DNA from: Carallia brachiata
Lineage: Eukaryota; Streptophyta; Magnoliopsida; Malpighiales; Rhizophoraceae
DNA length: 64,000 nt
Assembly: GCA_021464245.1 (NCBI GenBank)
Contig: JADCRB010000056.1
Location: 310,001-374,000 of the forward strand
Direction of reading: 5' to 3'
The notes under the pieces are model-generated. The model worked only from the letters and a program-made list of their open reading frames with translations, made no database searches and had not been told where the DNA came from. Numbering within the stretch: position 1 is the first letter of the stretch; each line of letters begins with the position of its first letter. A program made the position numbers and the translations under genes. Below, in pieces: positions 1 through 10,264 of the stretch.

Positions 1-83
1 TGGGGAAGCATGAGGTTGTGTAATAGTATATTACAAGAAAAGCACAAATTTGTTGTATAAATCGAGAATATGATTTCAGTTTT

Positions 84-178
84 CAATCATTGTCTATTCA
101 ACAAAATTGCTTTGATTGAATACATAAATGAATAAGTATGCTCTAATGAAAGCCATTTTGTTGAATAGACAGCGATTT
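84..178. repeat. Short imperfect hairpin (inverted repeat)
   Basis: A perfect 17-bp inverted repeat (TGTCTATTCAACAAAAT at 91-107, its complement at 155-171) extends with two mismatches on the loop side to about 27 bp per arm, around a loop of roughly 27 bases. The arm length could suit a tiny MITE or a small-RNA foldback. No target-site duplication is obvious. The hairpin is seen directly; its role is unknown. Confidence 0.6.
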
Positions 179-1554
179 TTGCTTCACACATTATTAAGTT
201 TATTGAAATTCACTATAAATGATTTTCTCTTTTGGGCGAACTAATCACGTTCTTGTCATTTTGTGAATTAGTATCATGTAATTGGTTAAACTTAATAAGG
301 TACATCCACACAAATCAATGTGCATCAAGAGATATATTCTTTGCAATCAAAAATTTTACTATTCAAAGCCAAATTTTTAATTTTATATAAATAAATGCTA
401 CAAAAATATCAAAAGTGCAGTAGAGCATATTAAATTTGGAACTAAATTGACAAAATAAGAAACAAATTACAAATTGTAAACAAATTTATTATCAAATTAT
501 TGCACATCTAAATATTCTAATTACAAATTTAATAGTGATTGTTACATATTTATTGAATCGACAATAATTAAGTGATATTTTATTCAAGAGCATGTTTGAC
601 ATGAAATATGCTTATTGATACACAACATGAGTTAGTGATAATTCAATCGAACAAGGCTAGAGAAAGAAGAAGCATGCAAGAAAGAGGGTTGAGAAGAAGA
701 ATAACGGAGGAAGTAGTGGCAATCATAGAATTTTTGCATCGTCATTACTTTAGCAAGTTGGTTAGCAATAGCTTATAAATATGCCATCTATAAGTGATAA
801 CTCAATAGTATAGGAGCTGAGCAATTATAAGAAAGTGGGAATTAAATTTACTTGATTGAAAGTTAATGACATGCTTTTTTAATGCAGGCAAGTCAAGGTA
901 TTCTGTAACTAGGACGGGCTTCATCTTCTGTCATGGGAATGTGTGTCGGAGAAATGAACAATCTTGTTTAGGTACCAAAATTTGTTTAAATATGCAATTT
1001 ATGGCACTGAAATGGAAGATGCTTCCTTTAGATGGGGATAAGTGTGGTATGCCAGCATGATTGCATGTCATGACTGATTATTGTCTATTTTACTAATGTT
1101 ATAATGTCTACGGCAGCTTCCACAACATCCTTACATAGGGATGCCGTCTCCACCTTCAGCATTTATGTGGACTCTATATGCAAATCCATTGCTTGGTGGA
1201 CTATACGCTACTTTAGATGTTGACTCCAACAAGCATGGCATAGGAACATAGCAGCCTGGTATCTACTTGTTTATGTGTGTGCATGCTGAATTAATTACAC
1301 TGCTAGTGGTAAGCATTGATTTTCATTATGTTACTAGCCTGAACTACGTCTTGTTTTTGCAAGATGGCTATAAAAACAGATGCCTCATTAATGTGGAGGA
1401 TAAAACACTTCCTCATTTCTTTTGAGATATTGTTAGTGTCAGACATGTGATACTGAAGCGAAAGCAAGTCTAACTTGTTGCAGAAATATAAGCAACAGTT
1501 GCACATTATGGTGGACTTGTTGCGAAGAATGTTTGTGATGCTATGTTTTGATCC
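179..1554. other. Intergenic, no supported gene
   Basis: AT-rich DNA with only short ORFs that I cannot assign. The stretch at about 1110-1250 is less AT-rich and reads in one frame as a Pro/Tyr-containing peptide (for example HPYIGMPSPPSAFMW), weakly like the proline-rich region of G-box-binding bZIP factors. There is no bZIP domain, so this stays a curiosity and not a gene call. Confidence 0.4.
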
Positions 1555-1563
1555 TATTGGAAG

Positions 1564-3023
1564 GGGAAATTTACATTTGTCACCGTAGAAATAGGGTGTA
1601 TTTACAACTGATATCCCCTAATTTCAAAAATTACAAAAAACATACTCTGACTAACGGTTATTAGTCAACTCTGACGGAAAATATAAACTGACCTTCATAC
1701 CGTTGTATATATATTTAAGTTAGAAAACCCTAATTTAACTTTACAACCTCCTCAGCCACCTTAAATCTCTTTTTTTTTTCTTTCAATTCCAAAACCAAAA
1801 CCCAACAAATAAACTGAGATGATGGGTGGAAAGAAGAAAAAGAAGAAATTAACACTTAAAAAACTTTTGATGAGTACTAAATCAAGAGTAAGTTTTGCAA
1901 AAAAAAAAAAACACCAGCAATTGGACAATTGTAGTCCTCAAGCATGGTGGTTCTGTTGGTGCGTGTGTTGGATCTTTCTTTGCCAATAGCCAAGGTAATC
2001 CAACGATCTTCTATCTCAAAGGATTGTTAAAAGAGGAGAAAAAAAGAAAGAAAGAAAAATGTTAAACAACATCACATTCGTTCATCACAAAGTCATCGAT
2101 CCAATGGCTGTAGCTTAGCCAAGTATTTGCAATCTAAAGCCATCTTTTCCTTCCTCTTTTCTCTATCTCTCTATAACCCTTTTTACCAAACCTAACAAAA
2201 CCATGGATCTTTATATAGATGATCAAGAGGAATTTTCTAATTATTTAACTAAACACTTTTTCTTTTTTCTTTTTTGGGAAAAAAGGAAAACCCATAAAAA
2301 GAAAATATTTTGATTTTTTTTTCAAATTAAATTTTTCTGGGAAAAAAAATTCAAGTTTGGAACATAAATTGGAAGAAGAAGACGATTAGTTAATGGGCTT
2401 GGATTGGATACCAAAAAAGTAAATTTTTTTATTTTTTTTTCAAATTGACTTGTTTTGGGGAAAAAATTCAAAATTTGGAACATAAATTGGAGGTAGAAGA
2501 TGACACACGTACTTGCTCTTTGTAATAAACGCAAAGAATCTTTGTGAAGAATTTTCTTTCTTTAACTCTGATTGGGGTTCGAAGATGTTGGTAAGAAAAA
2601 GATTTTGCTTTTGGATGAAGACTGTGATGATTTTTGTGAGTTGGATCTTGATTACTTGGATTTCGATGATGGGTCTTTTGATTTGCTAGTGATGGTGGTT
2701 ATGGTTCTGTCATCCATGCCTTGATTCCATTGCTGTTTATTCTAATTTTTGTGTTTGTTTCAGTCTTGTGTGGCTCGACAAGAAGAAAATAAGCAATTTT
2801 TTAATTTTGTTTGGGATGTTTTACATGTAAGGGCATTTTAGACCCTTTTGCCCATTTATAATGCCCTTTTTGCAATTAAAAATAACTTTTACTGACGGCC
2901 ACTTAACGGAATATGTTTCTTATAACCGCAAATTAAATTTGTTATATTTTTTGTAATTTCTCAAATTAGGGGATGTCAGTTGTAAATACACCTTATTTTT
3001 ATGATGACAAATATAAATTAGCC
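1564..3023. mobile_element. Non-autonomous Mutator-like element (MULE), 1.46 kb
   Basis: Both sides carry the 9-bp direct repeat TATTGGAAG (1555-1563 and 3024-3032), the TSD length of the Mutator superfamily. The ends form long terminal inverted repeats: GGGAAATTTACATTTGTCAC at the left matches GGCTAATTTATATTTGTCAT read inward from the right, and similarity continues for about 80-90 bp (both arms share TGTATTTACAACTGA and CCCCTAATTT). No transposase is visible. The interior has purine- and T-rich stretches and short frames such as a DDFCELDLDYLDFDDG-type acidic peptide near 2620-2690, which could be captured host sequence (Pack-MULE) but is not identified. Confidence 0.85.
2323..2500. repeat. 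Diverged tandem duplication inside the MULE
   Basis: The segment 2323-2385 recurs at 2441-2500, offset about 118 bp. Both contain CAAATT, a run GGGGAAAAAA or GGGAAAAAAA, then TTTGGAACATAAATTGGA followed by GA-rich sequence. The copies have diverged by substitutions and small indels. Confidence 0.65.
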
Positions 3024-3032
3024 TATTGGAAG

Positions 3033-4341
3033 ATACTGTAATTTTTGGTAAGTTTATTAAAAGGTAGAAATGATAATTCATAGAAATGGAAAAGAAAATA
3101 TATGGCCGGTATGATTTATTTTATTAATATTATAAAATTAAATGATACAGTTTGTTAAAAACTCGAAAGTTCAGTTCGAAAATAGTGGGCTCGACTCTTC
3201 TTAAATAATACAAATGTTGAACCTTATTTTTAGGCTTGCTTAATAAATGAATCGACAATTGTCCTTAGTAATTTGGCTCAACTCATTTGCAGCTCTAACT
3301 GTGAGTTTGGAAAATAATTTGTTGGTTCCTTATCATAAAAAGATAATAATATGATATTTTTTATAAATTTTTTTTGCACGAACTGCTTTTTTGCATGAAT
3401 TTAACATTATCAAATAGATTCCGAGTATGAAAATTTTTTTGTTCATTTATCTGAATGAAATAAGAAGGCAATTTTATGAAACCATAGTAAAATTTTTTGC
3501 AACAAGAAAAAAATAATGTGAAGTACTTTTTTTTTTTCATTACAAAAAGTTTTACAGCAATTTCAAAAAATTGCTTCCTCATTTCATTTGGGAAATAATT
3601 CGATGTTGTACCTTTTTCTTATCAAATAAACATGGTTAAATTTAAAAAGTTTATAATTAGAATGTTTACAGCAATTCACTATGATTAAAATTAAATAAGT
3701 CGCATCAATAAAATTTTTAAAAAAACGAGGTAAGTTCCAATAAATTATTTTTTAGTTCCACAAATTAAGCAGTCTATGGAATGAACAAACTAATAGTCTA
3801 TTGCTTCTATTGAACAAATTAAATATCAGTTTGTTAAAAAAATTAACAATATTCAACAAATTTGAACAAATTAATATCATTATCTTAGTTTTAGCCAAGT
3901 ATCATTATTTTTCTACTTAGTTAAATTTAAAACAAAAATTGCTTCTATTGAATTTATAAAAGAACAAATATGTTCTAATAATTATCTATTTGTTACACAA
4001 ATTTAAAAAATCTGTTGTAATTGCTATTAATGACTCTCTATAGATAATTTAGCATGTGGCTAAAAACTTTTAGGCAAATCCACATAATTTTCTTGCCTCT
4101 ACTAAAAATTATTAGCTTTATACTTGATCAAAATGTAGTAAGTTGCTTTAATTGAATTCATAAAAGAATAGTTATGTTCTAATAAATTACTAGCTTATTC
4201 CAACAAACCTTCTAATATTGTATAATTAAAACTCAATTGATTGGATGTGATTTATACTACAGACTTGAGAATAGAAATACTTGTTTTGTACAACATAGGC
4301 CTTATATAACATCAAAACAAAGTTTCTTACAAAATAATTTT
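3033..4341. other. Intergenic, nothing recognised
   Basis: Very AT-rich sequence with many short homopolymers and no coherent reading frame, RNA gene or identifiable element. It separates the MULE at 1564-3023 from the foldback element that starts at 4342. Confidence 0.5.
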
Positions 4342-4966
4342 GGCTTAAAACAAGAGTTTACCATTCACATTTAATGGTTTCTATGATTGTGCCTCGCCAT
4401 GTTTTTTTGTTACATTATACCCTTCAACCTTTTCTCGTCCACTATTTATAACTTCTGCCATTAGTCAACCATTTTCTACGCAATATTTTTGCTATGTCAG
4501 CTGCCACATGTGATTTTTTTGATAGATTAGAAATTTGTTGACGTGACATATTCCAAAAATCAAATTTGTTGTAGTTTTTTTTATTTTGTTAATTTATAGT
4601 TTTAATATGATACAATGAAAAGGAAAAAACAATTTTCTTTTTGTTTTTGAAACATCATAGTTTTGCTTTTTAAAAAAACACAAAAAAAAATATAAAATTA
4701 GTTTTATTTTTTATAACTTTTTTCCAATTTTCTTCTTTTAAGTTTTCTTTTTAAAAAAATCATAATTTTATTTTTAATGATAAATTAATATTTTATAAAA
4801 AATTATTTTAATTTCTAAAATTAAATATTTTTTATGGTTTTCTTTTTTTGATGATTAAAAAAAAGGGACTTTGTATTTTTTTAAATTTATACTTTCAATT
4901 TTTTTAAAAAAAGAAAAATCCTAAAAATGAATTTGCACTTTTTTTGGAAAATTTATACTTTTAGTT

Positions 4967-5150
4967 TGTTAGAATATTCTAGATATTAGAATATACCAGA
5001 ATATTCTAGATATTATTCTGACATTATTATGGTTATGATTATGTAATTATTTTCATTTATTTCTTTCCTATTTCATAGGCAGTCTCTTTGTATAAATATG
5101 TGTATTCTCAATAATGTTGTACAACAATTTTTCTCTTCTTACACTTATCA
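4967..5150 (+). repeat. Copia 5' LTR (184 bp)
   Basis: Begins TGTTAGAATATTC and ends TTATCA, the usual TG...CA. It contains a tandem AGAATATTCTAGATATTA-type motif and TATAAATATG (about 5091-5100), a likely TATA element. It matches 10076-10264 apart from four indels of 1-2 bases. Confidence 0.95.
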
Positions 5151-5163
5151 TGGTATAAGAGCC
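5151..5163 (+). other. Copia primer-binding site (tRNA-iMet)
   Basis: TGGTATAAGAGCC directly follows the LTR. It matches the TGGTATCAGAGC complement of initiator tRNA-Met used by most plant copia elements, with one mismatch. Confidence 0.9.
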
Positions 5164-5529
5164 AAATTCAATTCAGTGAGATAGGGACTGTAGTTTTATC
5201 TATTTTCTTTTATTGTTATTTTTCCGGTGGAATCATCCGGCCTTGTCACTATCGCCGGTCGCCGGTCGCTAGTCGCCGGAAGCTATTCCATTGCTGCTGT
5301 CCCTTTGTAATCTTTAGTATTTCGGCCCGTCTTCTCAATTTGGTGAGCCCTTGGTCCCTCTTCTCTTCGGATTTCTTCACATCCACTTGCAGAAATCTGC
5401 TCTACAGGACACAGGATCTCATCAGACAAAAATCATCCTCATCGGACTTTCCACGCGCCGTCACGCGCCAAGCCGGCATTCTGCCCGGCGTCCTACTCTC
5501 ACCCACGCGCCGGTGAATCTGAAGGTTGA

Positions 5530-5781
5530 AGAAGACACGTCATCAGCCACATCATCAGCCACATAAGCAACACGTGCCACGTGTCCACAGATTATTGGTC
5601 AGAGTTGCCACGTCATCTGACACATGTCCTGCCACGTAATCTTCCACGTGTATTGCCACGTCATCTACACGTCAGCTCAGTTGACTGCCACGTCATCCGT
5701 TGACTGCCATGTCATCCGTTGACCGAATCGGTTCAGAGATTTGACCAGCCGGTTCAACCACTTCTGGGCCGAATTTTGACC
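5530..5781 (+). promoter_or_regulatory. Cluster of ACGT-core and TTGAC motifs in the copia leader
   Basis: The untranslated leader between PBS and gag has a degenerate repeat around GCCACGTCATC. It includes three CACGTG boxes (5571, 5578, 5645), many ACGTCA/TGACGT cores, and five TTGAC W-box cores (5681, 5700, 5719, 5741, 5776), most of the last group in TTGACT or TTGACC context. These are binding cores of plant bZIP and WRKY factors. Stress-responsive copia elements such as Tnt1 carry their control sites mainly in the LTR; here the dense cluster is downstream of it. That it regulates transcription is inference. Confidence 0.55.
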
Positions 5782-5927
5782 TGGTCAGACCGGTTCCCAA
5801 GGTTTTCCGACTCCTCTTTCCATTTTTGGTGTCTGTTTCTGCAATTCTAACTATACAGACTTGTTTTGGCATATTTCATACCTAAGTCTCCCTTTTCATC
5901 ACTATTGATATTGTATTTGCTACTATT

Positions 5928-6860
5928 ATGGAAAAGTTTGAAGTTTCTATGCCTATCAGCACTGTTCTCGATCGATGGACAAATTATCTTTTGGGTCTCA
6001 AGAGATGTACAGCTTTCTCATGGGGCGCAAACTGTGGCGCTATGTTAGTGGAGCCATTCAAGGCCTACCTTAACAAAGGGAAAAGAGAAGGAAGAAACGT
6101 CAGAGAAATTTGACAAGCTGGCTGAGCAACTTGAAGAATGGGAAAGCATCAATCATAAAATTCTCACATGGTTTGCAATACATCATCCCGAGCATCAAAC
6201 TTCAGTTTGGACGGTTTGGCACTGCAAAGGAAGTCTGGGATTTTTTAGCATCACGATACCAGTTTGTGATGTAGCACATCAGTATCAGCTTCTCGGAGAC
6301 CTCTATCATCTCAAACAACACCGGGTCAGTCTATTAATGCCTTTCTCTCTCAAATGCATGTCATATGGGATCAATTGGTTCTTGCTGAACCTGCATGGGA
6401 CTATCCTTCTGATGCTATTAAGTTCTCCCAATATAGAGATAGAATGAGAATTATGCAGTTTTTAATGGCTCTTACTAATGATTATGAGTCTGTGCGAGCC
6501 TCTTTACTTCATAGAGATCCACTGCCTTCTTTGGAAAGTGTTGTTGCTGAATTGCTTTCCGAGGAAACTCGTTTGTCCACTATGAGAGCTCATCGTCCTA
6601 CTGCACCTACTGATACAGTTTTACTCACATCCTTTCCTTCTGCACCTCGTAAAGTGATTTGTCAATATTGTCACAAGCCAGGTCATCTCATCTCAGAATG
6701 CCGTAAACTACAAGCCAAGCAACATTCTGAACTCAACAAATCCCAATCAGGTCCTATTCCTCAGCCACCAAATCCCAAGGTAAGTTTAATAGAGCCGCAG
6801 CTACCACTGCTATCACTGCTGACACTGAGGATTCATCTACTGACCTTGCGGTACTTTTAA
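5928..6860 (+). pseudogene. Copia gag, frame broken by small indels
   Basis: Gag coats the element's RNA in virus-like particles. It starts at ATG 5928 (MEKFEVSMPIS). The N-terminal part shifts frame several times between about 5970 and 6300. From 6354 the frame stays open for 168 residues through a retrotran_gag-like segment and the zinc knuckle CQYCHKPGHLISEC (C-x2-C-x4-H-x4-C, about 6658-6702). The frame leaves gag near 6780-6860 and protease follows at once, as expected for a single gag-pol polyprotein. Confidence 0.85.
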
Positions 6861-9800
6861 GTCGAGTTGATTTTGATACCCTTAAACAAGCTCTAGTTCA
6901 ATCCGGTACTTCCTCTTCCGCTCTATCAGTTGTCCCAGGTAACTTCACATCTTGGTTCTTTGACTCTGGTTGCTGTAATCATATGACTTCTAATCACACA
7001 CTCTTTACGTCAAAGCAAGTGTCTCCTTTTGCACCTATTATTCATACTGCTGATAATTCTCAAATGCATGTTAGCCACACAGGTCACATCTCTACCTCAA
7101 ATTTGACTCTATCAGATACTTTTTTGGTTCCAAATCTTTCCTTGAACCTTATTTCTGTGGGTCAATTATGTGATCTTGGTCTTGACTTACACTTTTCTTC
7201 CACTGGTTGTCGTGTGCAGGATCCAAAGACGGGTCAGATACTTGGGACAGGCCGTAAAGTTGGACGCTTGTTTGAACTTGTTTCCTTGAAACTACCTCAT
7301 TTCTCTCATAATCATTGTGCTGTATCAGTTTCCTCTGAACTCTGGCATTCCCGACTTGGTCATGTTTCTTCCTCTAAATTGAGTCCTTTAATTTCTAGTG
7401 GTATCTTAGGTTCTGTTAAGGATGTTGACATATCTTGTGTTACGTGTCAGCTTGCAAAACACCATGCTTTACCTTTTAATAAAAGTGATTCTGTTACTTC
7501 TGCACCATTTGATTTAATTCATTCTGATATTTGGGGACCTTCTCCTATTGATACTATGGGTGGATCACGATACTTTGTGATATTTGTGGATGATTACTCG
7601 CGTTATACATGGCTTTATCTTATGAAAAATCGTTATGAACTATTTGATATTTATTCTCAATTTGCTACTATGATCCAAACTCAATTTTCTCAGAACATCA
7701 AATTATTTCGTACTGATAATGCCATGGAATACAAGGATTCCAAATTCTTGCAGCTTCTCTCCCACAATGGAACTGTTATTCAACGTTCTTGTCCTAGTAC
7801 CTCCCAACAAAATGAACGAGCCGAACGGAAACATCGCCATATTCTCGACACAATCCGAGCTCTTCTTATCTCTTCTTCTTGTCCTGAATGTTTTTGGGGA
7901 GAAGCTGCTCTTACCGCCATATTCACCATCAATTGTGTTCCATCCAAAGTCATCAATAATATGTCTCCCTTTGAGCGACTTTATGGTAAACTGCCTACCT
8001 ATGAATCTCTCCGAGTCTTTGGTTGTGTTTGTTTTGTCCTTTTGCAGCCTCATGAACGAACCAAGTTGGAACCTCGTGCGCGTCTCTGTTGTTTCTTGGG
8101 TTATGGAATTGAACATAAAGGGTATCGGTGTTGGGACCCCGTCTCCCAACGTTTACGTGTTTCTCGTCATGTCCTTTTTTGGGAACATAAGATGTTTTCT
8201 TCTCTTTTTTCCTTTCAACTACGTGATTCTTCCCAATCTTTCTTTACTGATCCTTCTATTGAATTAATGTCAAACAATGTGAATACTCGCACATCCTATG
8301 CAGCTTTCCCCTACAGATCCTTTCCCTCCTGATCCTGACACAAGTTCAACAGGTGTTCCACCGGCTACTTCTGACGTATCTTTCCCATCTATGGATCCAG
8401 AGTCTCCCTCTGAGTCTCCTTCCATATCTTCAGATTCTGAGTCTTCTTTCGAGCCTTCACCTGTGCGTCGTTCTTCCCGAGTAAGTAAACTACCTTCTCA
8501 TTTTCAAGATTTTGTTGTTTACTCTACCATTGCTTCCTTATATGAACCTCAAACCTATCGCGAAGCCAGTACTAATCCTCTTTGGCAGCAAGCGATGGTT
8601 GAAGAATTACAGGCTCTATCAAAAACTCACACTTGGGATTTAGTTCAGCTACCTCCTGGTAAATCTGCCATTGGCTGCAAGTGGGTCTATAAGATTAAGA
8701 CCAAATCAGATGGATCAGTTGAAAGATATAAAGCTAGATTGGTAGCCAAAGGATTTACTCAGGAATATGGGATTGACTATGAGGAGACTTTTGCTCCTGT
8801 AGCCCGGATCACTTCAGTCCGGAGTTTATTGGCTGTTGCTGCAGTGCGACATTGGAAGTTGTTTCAGATGGATGTTAAGAATGCGTTCTTAATGGTGATC
8901 TTACTGAAGAAGTTTATATGCAACCACCACCTGGATATGACCATCCACCAAACATGGTCTGTCGACTTCGTCGAGCACTTTATGGTCTTAAACAGGCACC
9001 TCGGGCATGGTTTGCAAAATTCAGTACTACTGTGCAACAATTTGGCTTTTCTTCAAGTTCTTATGATACTGCCTTATTTATGCGCAAATCTGCTAAAGGG
9101 ATCATTTTACTATTACTTTATGTTGATGATATGATTATCACAGGAGATGACTTGCAGGGTATTCATAATCTCAAACAGTATCTCAGTCAGCAATTTGAAT
9201 GAAAGACCTTGGTCTCCTCAATTACTTTTTGGGACTCGAAGTTTCTTCTGATGCTACTGGATACTATTGTCCCAAGCTAAATATGCGTCTGATTTACTCA
9301 CTCGGGCCGGTATTAGTGACAGCAAATCATCTTCTACTCCTCTCGAGTACAATGTAAAATTTTCTCCCACTGATGGCACACTGTTGAAGGATCCTACTCT
9401 TTATCGTCAGCTAGTTGGGAGTCTAGTATATCTTACTGTTACTCGACCGGACATTGCATATGCTGTTCATGTGGTCAGTCAGTTCATGGCAGCACCTCGA
9501 TCTACTCATTATGCAGTTGTTCTTCGTATTCTTCGCTATGTCAAAGGGACTATGTTTTATGGGCTTCACTTCTCTGCTCAATCATCACTTAATTTGCAAG
9601 CCTATTCAGATGCTGATTGGGCAGGAGATCCCACAGATAGACGCTCTACTACAGGATATTGTTTCTTCTTGGGAACTCTTATCTCTTGGCGTAGTAAGAA
9701 GCAAACCGTCACCGCTCGATCAGCACTGAAGCCGAATATCGAGCTCTCGCTGAAACTGCATCCGAATTGATATGGCTTCGGTGGCTTTTACAAGATATGT

Positions 9801-10063
9801 GTGTCATACACTCTTCTGCCACACGGATTCATTGTGACAATCACAGTGCCATCCAGATTGCTCACAATGATGTTTTCCATGAGCGGACCAAACATATTGA
9901 GATAGATTGTCACTTTGTTCGCCACCACATTGTGCAGAATACCATTTGCTTGGTTCCAGTCTCATCTGCCGATCAGACTGCTGATATTTTTACTAAATCT
10001 CATCCGCCTGGCAGATTCTCTGATCTCCTTTCCAAACTCAAGTTGGCCAAACTACCATCTTGA
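6861..10063 (+). pseudogene. Copia pol (PR-IN-RT-RNase H), frame broken by small indels
   Basis: Protease is shown by FFDSG (Asp at about 6962). The integrase zinc region begins LWHSRLGH (about 7340) with CVTC. The integrase core has the triad Asp in HSDIWGP (about 7519), Asp in RTDNAMEY (about 7711) and Glu in NERAERKH (about 7817). RT spans about 8570-9200 with [18 protein letters not shown], the catalytic YVDDM at 9119-9133, and [13 protein letters not shown] just before it. RNase H has YSDADWAGD (about 9604) and a C-terminal half from 9767 to the stop at 10061-10063 (HERTKHIEIDCHFVRH). Frame breaks lie near 8300, 8890, 9200, 9260 and 9730; all appear to be indels, and no clear missense loss of a catalytic residue is seen. 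Confidence 0.92.
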
Positions 10064-10075
10064 GTTTGAGGGGGG
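10061..10075 (+). other. Copia polypurine tract
   Basis: TGAGTTTGAGGGGGG lies directly before the right LTR, the usual place and composition of the plus-strand primer. Confidence 0.85.
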
Positions 10076-10264
10076 TGTTAGAATATTCTAGATATTAGAA
10101 TATACCAGAATATTCTAGATATTATTCTGACATTATTATGGTTATGATTATGTAATTATTTTCATTTATTTCTTTCCTATTTCATAGGCAGTCTCTTTGT
10201 ATAAATATGTGTATATTCTCAATAATAGTTGTACAACAATTTATTCTCTTCTTACACTTTATCA
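10076..10264 (+). repeat. Copia 3' LTR (189 bp)
   Basis: TGTTAG...TTTATCA. It is identical to the 5' LTR except for four small insertions: AT within TGTATATTCTC, A in AATAATAGTTG, A in AATTTATTCTC, and T in CACTTTATCA. Confidence 0.95.

Larger units (their letters stand above)
4967..10264 (+). mobile_element. Near-intact Ty1/copia LTR retrotransposon
   Basis: A 5.3-kb element with two LTRs (4967-5150 and 10076-10264), a primer-binding site after the left LTR, a purine tract before the right LTR, and the 5-bp TSD TAGTT at 4962-4966 and 10265-10269. Internal order is leader, gag, protease, integrase, reverse transcriptase, RNase H; integrase before RT is diagnostic of copia. The LTRs show no substitutions between them, only four small indels, so insertion was recent. 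The gag-pol frame is broken at several places, each looking like a 1-2 base indel. It sits inside the left arm of the foldback element at 4342-11389. Confidence 0.97.

Noticed and set aside
1110..1250. Possible G-box-binding-factor proline-rich exon
   Set aside because: Only a short Pro/Tyr/Met resemblance, no bZIP domain, no splice context.
7703..8149. 148-residue minus-strand frame over copia integrase
   Set aside because: Shadow of the integrase coding sequence on the opposite strand; the plus-strand frame has all the catalytic motifs.
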